Of a stretch of DNA of 64,000 nucleotides, positions 18,976 to 27,463 are shown one piece after another. A program made the translations under genes and the position numbers. Under the pieces are notes generated by a model. That model made no database searches. It saw only the letters and a program-made list of their open reading frames with translations, and was not told the origin of the DNA. The number at the start of each line of letters is the position of its first letter. Within the stretch, counting starts at the first letter, position 1. The DNA comes from Roseburia hominis (GTDB taxonomy: Bacteria > Bacillota > Clostridia > Lachnospirales > Lachnospiraceae), in NCBI GenBank assembly GCA_021771815.1, contig JAETOE010000002.1, forward strand, positions 62,001-126,000, read 5' to 3'.

Positions 18976-19890
18976 TTAAAAAATTAAAAACCTCTTTTTC
19001 TTTCCAAGCTGTGTGGTCTTTAAGATACCCGCCACGACATCTCTTGCCTTTCCCTGCCATTGTGCCACGATTTCTTCTCTCTTCATTCCCTTTACCGCCT
19101 GCATCAGACTGACGAAAATCTCCGGGAGCACATCCAGATCATCCGGCGACAGTTCGATTGCCCTGTCTCCGATCAGCCTATTCCAGTCCTCTCCGCTCTT
19201 CTGGTAAACATAAGCCCCCGCCTTCATGACGATGTGGAAAATCTCATATTTCTTAGAAGCCTCGTTGTACAATTCCATTGCGCTGTAGTTTTGCCCGGCA
19301 TCCTCGCCGAACACGCGGCTGATTTCTACACGTGTCAGTTCCTTATGCGTGCATTCGTCCCCTATCGTAAAGAGAAATCCCTTTTCCTTCCGTTTTTCAT
19401 AGCAGTCAATTTTCGTGTGCCTTGCCGCGAAATACCAGGAAAGCAGATAGGACTCCCCGCCGTTTCCGCCGCCTCTGCCTTCAAAATACACGTCCAATAG
19501 CTGCTCCGCAATACGAATATCCGCCTCGAACTGCGTGGTCTGCAAAGGCGCCTCGTCGCTCTTCGAATCCCCGATTGCCTGAAACATAATATGCGGGTTG
19601 GTGACCGGGTTCTTCTCGTAGATTTCAAGCATCGTGCGGTTCAGCGCGCCCTTGGCGATCTCCTCCGACAGATACCCCATAGATCCTGTCACATCCAGAC
19701 CGAAAATAATCGCCGTCGACGCCGGATTATCCTGCGAATCGCAGGATTCCCGGTACGCGACTCCATAGGGATTGAGCGATTCCTTCATCCTTCTGGACTG
19801 ATACAGCTCATTCACCGTTGACGACGCGTTGATGCCGCGCGCACTCTTTAATTTCTCCCAATCCCTGCTCTGATAACTTCCATGTCCCAT
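18976..19890 (-). CDS. VWA-domain protein
   Basis: The 304-residue soluble protein contains a von Willebrand A fold with a MIDAS-type motif FGLDVTGSM (D-x-T-G-S) near residue 65. No signal peptide or membrane segment is seen, so it should be cytoplasmic. It sits between a zinc-ribbon protein and a PurA paralogue. VWA proteins often scaffold multi-protein complexes; its partner is unknown. Confidence 0.75.
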   Translation of the reverse strand: MGHGSYQSRDWEKLKSARGINASSTVNELYQSRRMKESLNPYGVAYRESCDSQDNPASTAIIFGLDVTGSMGYLSEEIAKGALNRTMLEIYEKNPVTNPHIMFQAIGDSKSDEAPLQTTQFEADIRIAEQLLDVYFEGRGGGNGGESYLLSWYFAARHTKIDCYEKRKEKGFLFTIGDECTHKELTRVEISRVFGEDAGQNYSAMELYNEASKKYEIFHIVMKAGAYVYQKSGEDWNRLIGDRAIELSPDDLDVLPEIFVSLMQAVKGMKREEIVAQWQGKARDVVAGILKTTQLGKKKRFLIF

Positions 19891-20004
19891 CTTCTTTTCC
19901 TCCTCTTTCTCCTCTTTTTCTTCCTGATTTCTATCCTTTTACGGAGAAGCGCAGTCTCCCATTTACTCCGTTCCCCGTTAAAAGCTGCCCGTATATCACG
20001 TTTC

Positions 20005-21012
20005 TTAGTCCTTTCTGGAAAATATCTCCGCCTCGGTCATAGACAGCGGAATGAATTTCCGCTCGCCATAGGAGCGTTCCAGCACGCGGTCCCATTTGGA
20101 AAAATCCGCCCCTGCCGTAGTCTCCGGTCTATCTGATAAAAATTCAAAAAACGGCTTGGGCAGCAATGCATACTCCTTTAAGCTTTCAATGTCCGGGCAG
20201 CCCAAAAGCCTTGCCGCCGCCAGACGCAGGCTCATAAGATCGGTGCTTCCGTGGTTTCTGCATTCTCCCCACCTGTTCTGCTTTAAATACGGCTTTACCT
20301 CGGCGGAGCAGCCATGATTTTCTGCGCCCTCATAGCCCGAGAACCACCATCCGCCATAGAGATATAGCTGATGATTTACAGGATCGACAAACAAATTATC
20401 CACGGTCAGGGCATTTGACACCATATCGTTATATTCCAACAGACAGCAGAGGTTTTCCATCCGGCTTACCACCCACGCCACATGACGATCCAACAGGATT
20501 CCGAGCATTCCCAACGGATATACCCCTTCCTGCTTGGCAATCGCAAGGAAAATCCTTCCGTCCATCAGGCGGCATTCCGTGACGATCTTGGGGATATAGT
20601 TTTCCAGCTCCCGCTTCATAGCGGGATTGGGGTATTTGAGTTCCCGCACCATTTGCTGATACTGTGCGGCGTATGCTTCATGCTCTTTTTCAAAAATGTA
20701 TATGACGTGCTTTTTTGCCACATACATCGTGCATATATCCGCTTTCCGCTTCGCAAGATAAGTAATCTCGATCTGTTCGCCGTCCTCCCGCAGCAATTCC
20801 TCCGTGCTCGCCTCCACCCAGAAGCCTTCCTCCGGCGCCGTCCCGCTCTGCTGGTTTAGCAGCGTGCGAAACATGCCCTGGAATTGTTCAAACAGCTTTT
20901 TGTCCTGCTCGAACACGGTGGAGGTGCTTCCGCAGTACGGGCAGACCGCCAGATTCTTTGCGCTGTCATATTCCATAGTGCCGCCGCACATCTTACACTT
21001 TAATATCGCCAT
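20005..21012 (-). CDS. Zinc-ribbon protein with an unrecognised (possibly kinase-like) domain
   Basis: The 335-residue protein starts with a zinc ribbon: CKMCGG and CPYCGS. The rest I do not recognise with certainty. It has a Lys-containing strand-like segment (MYVAKKHVIYIF) and a later LTVDNLFVDPVNHQLYL that recalls the catalytic loop and DFG region of a degenerate protein kinase, but key residues are not clear. It is cotranscribed with the NUDIX regulator (17-nt gap) and the VWA gene. Confidence 0.6.
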   Translation of the reverse strand: MAILKCKMCGGTMEYDSAKNLAVCPYCGSTSTVFEQDKKLFEQFQGMFRTLLNQQSGTAPEEGFWVEASTEELLREDGEQIEITYLAKRKADICTMYVAKKHVIYIFEKEHEAYAAQYQQMVRELKYPNPAMKRELENYIPKIVTECRLMDGRIFLAIAKQEGVYPLGMLGILLDRHVAWVVSRMENLCCLLEYNDMVSNALTVDNLFVDPVNHQLYLYGGWWFSGYEGAENHGCSAEVKPYLKQNRWGECRNHGSTDLMSLRLAAARLLGCPDIESLKEYALLPKPFFEFLSDRPETTAGADFSKWDRVLERSYGERKFIPLSMTEAEIFSRKD

Positions 21013-21029
21013 AATCTCTCCTTTGTCTT

Positions 21030-21803
21030 CTATCCCAGTAATTTATAATAGCTGCTTGGTTTTTTGGAATATGCGGAGCACTTTTCCTCCAGCTTTACCG
21101 CTCTTTTCGTGTCAATAAACTTCTTTTTAAAGGAACGCCTGAAATTTGCGGCGTCCAGCTTTTCCCCTGCAAGAGCTTCATAGATTCTCTGCAGTTCATA
21201 GATGGAGAATTTCTCTTTATCCGCCAGCAGTTCCAACGCGATATCCGAATATTTTACTTTTCCCTTTAACCGTTCCAAAGCGGTTCTTATGATTTCACCG
21301 TGGTCGAATGCCAGATCGTCCTCCGTAAGGATACAGTTCTTTTCCTTCGAGGAAAGCGTAAATCCCTGTTCCTTTTGTTCCAGCGTAAACAGGCAGGCAT
21401 CGGCAGCATCATCCCCCGACCGGATCGCAAGCCTGTTTGCGGGTACTAACGCCAGATAAGCAACAGAGATTACCCGCATCCGAACATCCCGCTCCACTGC
21501 TCCAAAAGTGTAGAGCTGTTCCAGATAGATTCCGGTAAGCCCCGTCTCCTCAAGGAGCTCTCTTGCAGCTCCTTCCTCCAAGGATTCCTTCATACATACA
21601 AAGCCTCCGGGAATCGCCCACTTCCCGAGATAGGGATGCTTCCCTCTCTGTATCAGCAGTAATTGCAGTTGCTGCTCCCGGTTCACGGTAAAGACCAGAA
21701 TGTCCACCGTAACGGAAGGCTTCTCGTATCGCTCCGGTCTGTATTGCTTTAGGAACTCCTCTTCTGTCATATTTTCTGTCGTTCTGTTTTCTGTGCGCTG
21801 CAT
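21030..21803 (-). CDS. NUDIX-HTH transcriptional regulator (NrtR-like)
   Basis: The 257-residue protein joins an N-terminal NUDIX domain (GGFVCMKESLEEGAARELLEE, close to the Nudix box) to a C-terminal winged-helix region (YELQRIYEALAGEKL...FRRSFKKKF). This is the NrtR architecture, in which the NUDIX domain senses ADP-ribose or related NAD metabolites and the winged helix binds DNA. It heads the four-gene leftward cassette and faces two palindromes at 21871-21910, likely its operators. Confidence 0.82.
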   Translation of the reverse strand: MQRTENRTTENMTEEEFLKQYRPERYEKPSVTVDILVFTVNREQQLQLLLIQRGKHPYLGKWAIPGGFVCMKESLEEGAARELLEETGLTGIYLEQLYTFGAVERDVRMRVISVAYLALVPANRLAIRSGDDAADACLFTLEQKEQGFTLSSKEKNCILTEDDLAFDHGEIIRTALERLKGKVKYSDIALELLADKEKFSIYELQRIYEALAGEKLDAANFRRSFKKKFIDTKRAVKLEEKCSAYSKKPSSYYKLLG

Positions 21804-21870
21804 CTCTCTGCTCCTGTCCTTCTTTCCAAATATTCTTTCATAATCCGGTACGTGATTCTTGCTTTTTAAT

Positions 21871-21910
21871 AGTCATTTTGACTGTTTTTATTATAATAGT
21901 CCATCTGACT
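21871..21910. promoter_or_regulatory. Two AGTC-N5-GACT palindromes, likely operators of the NUDIX regulator
   Basis: AGTC-ATTTT-GACT (21871-21883) and AGTC-CATCT-GACT (21898-21910) share AAT on the left and GTT on the right of each. Their centres are 27 bp apart. Between them is ATTATAAT, a self-complementary -10 element usable in either direction. A regulator bound here could control both the cassette and the divergent methyltransferase gene. Confidence 0.75.
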
Positions 21911-22025
21911 GTTATTGTCAAGCGTTTTTATAATTTTTATTTACCGGGCATCAAAATGAATATCCGCTGCGGCTCTCTTATGTTATACTTTTTTCATTAT
22001 GAAAAACATGGAGGATTAATTACAT

Positions 22026-24008
22026 ATGAAGGATCTGCTTCTTACAAACGGAAAATGGAACCCTGCTATTTTGAAAAAGGAACGTTGGCTTTACTATCTT
22101 TGCATCACGGAGCATAATGCAGCGAACGTGGAGCGGATCGATTCCATCCAAAGCATTACCGGAAGGGAAACCTTAGACTACGTGTTTCGAACCCTTGACA
22201 TTTTAGAACAGAATCGAAATCATCTGTCCCCTGCCAATTATGAGCGGTTAAAAAAGGTTTTGCAGTGGTCGGAAGTTGCCAAGGGAGGCTCTACGCTCCA
22301 GCGGGAGCGCTGGGTGAAACAGGGACTTCCCATTGCGATTCACAATCTCGCCTCCGCCGAAATATATTTGGAGGAATCCACGGATTTAGAATCCGAAAAA
22401 AGTATCATCTATCCTCTGATTAAGACCCACGGCATTCTCGGACAAAATCTCCGGGGAGAAGTTTCCGTTGCCAAAAACGAACCGCTTCTCGCTCTCAAAG
22501 ACAGGCTTTCCCCCACGGATTTTTACGAGCTGCTCTATTATCTGAATCAATGCGTTATCGGAGCTGTCGACATGTCCTTATGGAATTCCGTCTCAGAACA
22601 GGTTACAAAGCTGATCCAGCAGATACTTGACGGAAATCTGACCGAGCTTGCAGACGCCCTGCGCGCCCATTCCCTGTGTAGAAGTTTTGCGGATATTTCC
22701 ACGGAGGATATTCAGTTTCTCGCAGATGAAATATTTCCCCGTTACGAACTGTGGTATTTCGATGCGGCACTCTCCGATTTCTCTGCGGAGCAGATAAAGA
22801 TCATTCTGCGAAAGCTTCTGCAGTGTGCGGACGCCGGGGAGGCAACCCACATCACGTTTAAGCCGTTAGCGGATTCTCTGTACTATGATTATGAAGGGAA
22901 AAAGCATATTAATATCTATAAGAAAAGGGTAATTGAAAAGTACCTGCGGGATGATTCCATCGAGAATGTCCGCCTGCATACGGAGTTCCACAATCAAACC
23001 CTGTCCGTGGATTTTTATTTTTCTCCTGCCTGCGAAAAGCTCATTGACTTCTGTGTCGAGGCGGAACGCTCAGGACTTTTAACCTATGAAAAAAGTATTA
23101 CGATCCTTTTTGATATGTTTGGCTTTCGCAAGGATGAATTTGACCGTCTCAACAACGAAGATAAGTATCTTAAGACCATGAACGATTCCGCAGACAGCAC
23201 GAAATCCTCCATTGCGGATTATGTCACGGGCCACACCCTTGTGGACGTCGGTTCCGGCGGCGGTATTATGCTCGATCTCCTTGAGGAAAAATATAAAGAC
23301 CGCCACATCATCGGCACAGATATATCTACAAACGTCATAGAGACATTGGAAAAGAAAAAGCGGGAGGAACACCACCGTTGGGATGTCAGAAAACATAATT
23401 TTGTGGACGGACCCTTTACGGAGCAAAACGCCGATACCGTCATTTTCTCTTCCATCTTACATGAGATTTATTCCTACACGGATACGGACCTTGGCAAATT
23501 CAATCTTGCATCCGTAAAAACCGCGCTGAAAAATGCCTATGCTTCCATCCCCTCCGGCGGCAGGATCGTCATCCGGGACGGCGTAAAGACTCCCGGGGAC
23601 GATCTGCTTTCGGTTCATTTTCTGTCGGAGGAAGGCTTCGCCTTTTTCTTAAACTATCAAAAAGATTTTAAAGGACTGCCGGATATCACAGAAAACCGCC
23701 CGCACTCCATTGACCGAAAAAACCTCACCGTCACCGGTGACGTCAATTTCATGCGGGAATTTCTCTACACCTATACCTGGGGAAATGAATCCTACAGCCA
23801 TGAGGTACAGGAACAATTCGGTTATTTTACACTGGAAGAATTTGTTGCCTTTTTCCGCTCCCTTGGGGCGCGTATCGTCGAGGCACGGCAGTTCTTAGAG
23901 CCGGGCTATGAAGAACATCTTGGGAAACTCGTGCGGTTGTCCAACGCCAGCGGCGCACCTGCGGCTTTTCCATATTCCAACTGCATTGTGGTGGCAGAAA
24001 AAAATTGA
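22026..24008 (+). CDS. Large SAM-dependent methyltransferase with novel N-terminal region
   Basis: The 660-residue protein ends in a class I methyltransferase domain: LVDVGSGGGIMLDLLE (SAM site), then IIGTDIS and ADTVIFSSILHEI, around residues 395-540. The first ~380 residues match no domain I recognise and are rich in charged helices. It is divergent from the NUDIX/zinc-ribbon/VWA/PurA-like cassette across shared operator-like sites. Substrate unknown. Confidence 0.75.
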   Translation: MKDLLLTNGKWNPAILKKERWLYYLCITEHNAANVERIDSIQSITGRETLDYVFRTLDILEQNRNHLSPANYERLKKVLQWSEVAKGGSTLQRERWVKQGLPIAIHNLASAEIYLEESTDLESEKSIIYPLIKTHGILGQNLRGEVSVAKNEPLLALKDRLSPTDFYELLYYLNQCVIGAVDMSLWNSVSEQVTKLIQQILDGNLTELADALRAHSLCRSFADISTEDIQFLADEIFPRYELWYFDAALSDFSAEQIKIILRKLLQCADAGEATHITFKPLADSLYYDYEGKKHINIYKKRVIEKYLRDDSIENVRLHTEFHNQTLSVDFYFSPACEKLIDFCVEAERSGLLTYEKSITILFDMFGFRKDEFDRLNNEDKYLKTMNDSADSTKSSIADYVTGHTLVDVGSGGGIMLDLLEEKYKDRHIIGTDISTNVIETLEKKKREEHHRWDVRKHNFVDGPFTEQNADTVIFSSILHEIYSYTDTDLGKFNLASVKTALKNAYASIPSGGRIVIRDGVKTPGDDLLSVHFLSEEGFAFFLNYQKDFKGLPDITENRPHSIDRKNLTVTGDVNFMREFLYTYTWGNESYSHEVQEQFGYFTLEEFVAFFRSLGARIVEARQFLEPGYEEHLGKLVRLSNASGAPAAFPYSNCIVVAEKN

Positions 24009-24092
24009 CCAAAAGCCCCTTCTTTGTTACACTATAAGAAGTTACCACCCGTATATATAGGTGGAAAAATGCTTGAAAGAGGTGTGTTAGTC

Positions 24093-24839
24093 TTGCAGAT
24101 TGCCTTGTGTGATGATGAAAAAACATGCCACGAATCAATAAAAGAACTTATCCGGCAATATAAGCAGGCAAATCCTGACCGCTCCTTTTCCCTGTCCTCT
24201 TTTTCCTCCGGAACAGAGCTTTTAAATCATATCGACGAATGTGGAGGATTTGACCTCTATATTCTGGATTGTATCATGCCGGAGATAAACGGCATAGAGC
24301 TCGGGAATGCCCTGCGCGAACGTAACGACGCAGGCATCCTGCTCTACCTTACCACATCCCCTGACTTTGCACTGGACTCTTACCGGGTAGATGCTTTTGA
24401 TTATCTGTTAAAGCCTGTGGACAAAAACCTGTTTTTCCAATGCCTTGATAAGGCTTACCGCTCTTTTTTACAGACCATGCAGGAAGTGATTTCCGTGAAG
24501 ACCGCAGACAGCATCCGCATAATTCCTGTTGCCGACATACGGTACGCGGAACGCATTGAGAAACAGATTTATTACTACCTGACAGATAATACCGTCATAT
24601 CCAGCGTCACATTCAACGGTTCCTTTCAAAACACTGTGGCTGATCTGTTGACACATAAAGGAATGCTTCTTGTAGGTTCATCCTATGTGGTAAATTTATA
24701 CCATGTCACGGAAGTCACAAAGTCGGACCTAATCCTGACCGGGAATCTACATGTCATGGTTCCCCGCCGCATGTATCAATCTGTCAAAAAAGAATGGGCC
24801 AATTTCTGGCTGAACGGAGGCAGATACCATGCTTTTTGA
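24093..24839 (+). CDS. LytTR-family response regulator
   Basis: The start is probably TTG at 24093 behind GAGGTG, giving MQIALCDDEK; ATG at 24069 is the alternative. The 248-residue protein has a receiver domain (acidic pocket DDE at 7-9, phospho-acceptor Asp59, conserved Lys107) and a C-terminal LytTR DNA-binding domain (VPRRMYQSVK near the end). It resembles AgrA/VirR regulators. It overlaps the first sensor kinase gene by 11 nt. Confidence 0.9.
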   Translation: MQIALCDDEKTCHESIKELIRQYKQANPDRSFSLSSFSSGTELLNHIDECGGFDLYILDCIMPEINGIELGNALRERNDAGILLYLTTSPDFALDSYRVDAFDYLLKPVDKNLFFQCLDKAYRSFLQTMQEVISVKTADSIRIIPVADIRYAERIEKQIYYYLTDNTVISSVTFNGSFQNTVADLLTHKGMLLVGSSYVVNLYHVTEVTKSDLILTGNLHVMVPRRMYQSVKKEWANFWLNGGRYHAF

Positions 24840-26121
24840 GGATAATATTATCTTTTTGATCGTAAAAGTCCTGATTACCTTCGCAGGTACGATAGGCATG
24901 ATGATTTCCACGACGGATTTCAGATTTGCCAAAAGAAAGTTCTTAAGTGTTGCGATTCTGGGAGTTTATACTCTTTATGTCATACTTTCCAGTTACGCCA
25001 TTATTTATTTTCTGGATTATGAATATTTTTTGCGGGTATTTATCATCACCATATCCTGTCCCGCAGTTTTTCTGCTTCATAATATTTCTGATGAACCGCT
25101 TCCGCGGCTTGTATTCACCCGTGCAACGCATATACTGGTTTCCCTGTATATCGCCGCTACCATCACGCTGCTGAATACCGCCCTGCATGGAACGGAGCTT
25201 TCGGATATTTTAATGCGCCTGCTTGTCTATCTGCTGATCATCCTGCTGGATTTCCACTTTGTACGGCGCATCTATCTCGATTTTATCAGCACAATCCAAA
25301 AGGGCTGGGGCATTCTCTCCCTGATTCCCTGCTCGCTTATCCTTCTCGCCGTAACGATCGCTTTTTATCCTGAGCATTATACCAAAAGACCGTCAAGCAT
25401 TATGCTGATCTATCTGCTGGGCGCTGTCATTATCATTCTTTACTGCGCGATCGGCGGCTATCTGTCCATGCAATATCACAGGCTTTCAGCGGAAGAGAAC
25501 AGAGAAATTCTGGAATTGCAGATTCAGAACATACGAAGAGAAGCCGCCGATATGGAAGCCATGGCTGAACAGACAAAGATCATCCGGCACGACACCCGCC
25601 ACATACTTTCGACCATTGCCTCCCTTGCAGAAAACGGAGATATGCAGGAAATACTTGACTTTATAAAAACCACCGAGAAATTCTCTGATATCCCGGAACC
25701 TCTCCATTACTGCGATGACCCCGTTCTTGATGCCACACTTTCCAGCTATCTCAAGTCTGCCAAGGAAGCCGGTATTTCGCTTGAAGCTTCGCTTTCCATT
25801 CCGGATGTACTTCCGGTTGACTCTGCCGAGCTTGCTATCTGTTTCGCTAACGCTCTCGACAATGCTATAAAAACCTGCGAAAAGCTACCGGAGAGTAAAA
25901 GAAAAATGATTGTGAAATGTATCTGCCAGCCAAAGCTGATGTTTGAGATCGCCCATCCTTATCAAGGTAAAATTATATTTGACAAAAATAATCTTCCAAA
26001 ATCGACAGAAAGCAGTCTGAAAATCAGTGTTCGTTCCGTTACAGCGTTCTGTGAAAAGCATAATGCCATTTATGCATTCACGGCAGAAAACGGCTGGTTT
26101 CAGATTACGGTTGCATTATAG
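24829..26121 (+). CDS. AgrC-like sensor histidine kinase A (intact His, degenerate ATP lid)
   Basis: The 430-residue protein has about six N-terminal membrane segments (residues 1-215), a coiled-coil linker, an H-box IIRHDTRHIL with His254, and a GHKL ATPase domain with N-box NALDNAI (341-347). The G-box, GHGIGTRS in its paralogue, reads SLKISVRS here, so the glycines are lost. It likely accepts phosphate on His254 but may bind ATP poorly. No agrB or agrD peptide gene is adjacent. Confidence 0.87.
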   Translation: MLFEDNIIFLIVKVLITFAGTIGMMISTTDFRFAKRKFLSVAILGVYTLYVILSSYAIIYFLDYEYFLRVFIITISCPAVFLLHNISDEPLPRLVFTRATHILVSLYIAATITLLNTALHGTELSDILMRLLVYLLIILLDFHFVRRIYLDFISTIQKGWGILSLIPCSLILLAVTIAFYPEHYTKRPSSIMLIYLLGAVIIILYCAIGGYLSMQYHRLSAEENREILELQIQNIRREAADMEAMAEQTKIIRHDTRHILSTIASLAENGDMQEILDFIKTTEKFSDIPEPLHYCDDPVLDATLSSYLKSAKEAGISLEASLSIPDVLPVDSAELAICFANALDNAIKTCEKLPESKRKMIVKCICQPKLMFEIAHPYQGKIIFDKNNLPKSTESSLKISVRSVTAFCEKHNAIYAFTAENGWFQITVAL

Positions 26122-26137
26122 AAAAGAAGGAAAAGCT

Positions 26138-27424
26138 ATGATTTTTGATAATAATACGGCATACCAGACTTATAGAATACTTGTCGCCATATTCGGCACC
26201 CTGGGTATGCTTACCTCCACTACCCTGATAAAAAAATCTTATAAAAGAAATCTGCTTCTTTTCGGCGGATATGCTGTTTACGCCATTGTCTTCTCTTTTA
26301 TTTTCATACGTTTTGAAGGATTCTTATTTTTTTTACGGGGCGCCGTATTTACCATTTCCCTCCCCGGTGTAATTGTGAGTTACCTGATTGCAGATACCTC
26401 CTTAGCAAGGCATGTCTTTTGCGCGCTCTCTCAGCTTTTGCTCTCTCTCTATCTGATTATAAGCGTGACAATCCTCAATATATTTTGGGGCGGTACCGTG
26501 TCGTCAGGCGCTATATTACTCCTGCCTACTTACCTTATTGTGATTTTTCTGGAATTTTTCTTCTTAAGAAAACCTTTCTTAAAGATTGCAGACACAATTA
26601 CCAAAGGCTGGGGGATCCTCTCTTCCATCCCCAGTTCCTTTTTCATTCTTTCCATGGCGGTCATACTTTATCCGGCGCATTATACGCAAAACCCGTCATC
26701 CCTCTTGTTATTTTATCTGCTATGCGTCGTCATCCTCATTATTTACTACGCAATCTTTCAATACCTATGGACACAGTATAAATACCGGATAGAAGAACAG
26801 AACCGGGAAATTCTGGATTTACAGATACAGAATATAAGAAATCATGCGAAAGAGACAAAAAGAAAAGCGGAGGAGGTCAGAAAGATCTCACAAGACATGC
26901 ATCATATGCTGTCCGCTATCGCCATATTTGCAAGAGAAGGAAATGCCGAGGCTATTCTCGCTTATGTCGCCGAAGCCTCTGCCAAAAACGATATAGCCTG
27001 CCCCGCCCGTTACTGCAGCGATCCCATTTTAAATGCTACGCTTACCACTTATCTGAACCGGGCGAAAAATTCCGATATAACAACAGAACTCTATCTTGCT
27101 ATCCCGGAATCGCTCCCCGTCGATTCCGCCGAACTTAGCATCTGCTTTGCAAATGCTTTGGAAAATGCCATAAAAGCCAATGAAAAACTTCCGAAAAATG
27201 AAAGAAAAATGATTGTCAAATGCATCCATAAACCGACATTCATGTTTGAAATTGAAAATCCTTATACGGGGCGGATTTCCTTTGATAAAAACGGGCTTCC
27301 GCAAGCTTTAAAAACCGGTCACGGAATCGGCACACGCTCCATTATGGCTTTCTGCGAAAGACATAATGCCTTTTTCACTTTTACCGCCGACGGTAGCTGG
27401 TTTAAGCTTGTGGTTACCCTATGA
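26138..27424 (+). CDS. AgrC-like sensor histidine kinase B (intact ATP lid, no phospho-acceptor His)
   Basis: The 428-residue paralogue of the preceding gene has the same layout of about six membrane segments, linker and GHKL domain. Start MIFDNN (26138) follows GAAGGA. The G-box GHGIGTRS (394-401) and N-box NALENAI are intact, but the H-box reads ISQDMHHML, with Gln252 where kinase A has His254. It probably cannot self-phosphorylate and may phosphorylate kinase A in a heterodimer. Confidence 0.87.
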   Translation: MIFDNNTAYQTYRILVAIFGTLGMLTSTTLIKKSYKRNLLLFGGYAVYAIVFSFIFIRFEGFLFFLRGAVFTISLPGVIVSYLIADTSLARHVFCALSQLLLSLYLIISVTILNIFWGGTVSSGAILLLPTYLIVIFLEFFFLRKPFLKIADTITKGWGILSSIPSSFFILSMAVILYPAHYTQNPSSLLLFYLLCVVILIIYYAIFQYLWTQYKYRIEEQNREILDLQIQNIRNHAKETKRKAEEVRKISQDMHHMLSAIAIFAREGNAEAILAYVAEASAKNDIACPARYCSDPILNATLTTYLNRAKNSDITTELYLAIPESLPVDSAELSICFANALENAIKANEKLPKNERKMIVKCIHKPTFMFEIENPYTGRISFDKNGLPQALKTGHGIGTRSIMAFCERHNAFFTFTADGSWFKLVVTL

Positions 27425-27463
27425 GTTTTTATGCACCATCTTACCCCGCCACAGGAAAATTCG

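Noticed and set aside
24009-24092. AgrD-like signal peptide gene before the two-component genes
   Set aside because: The 84-nt gap has no frame with a ribosome site and Cys-containing peptide; only a short palindrome is seen.
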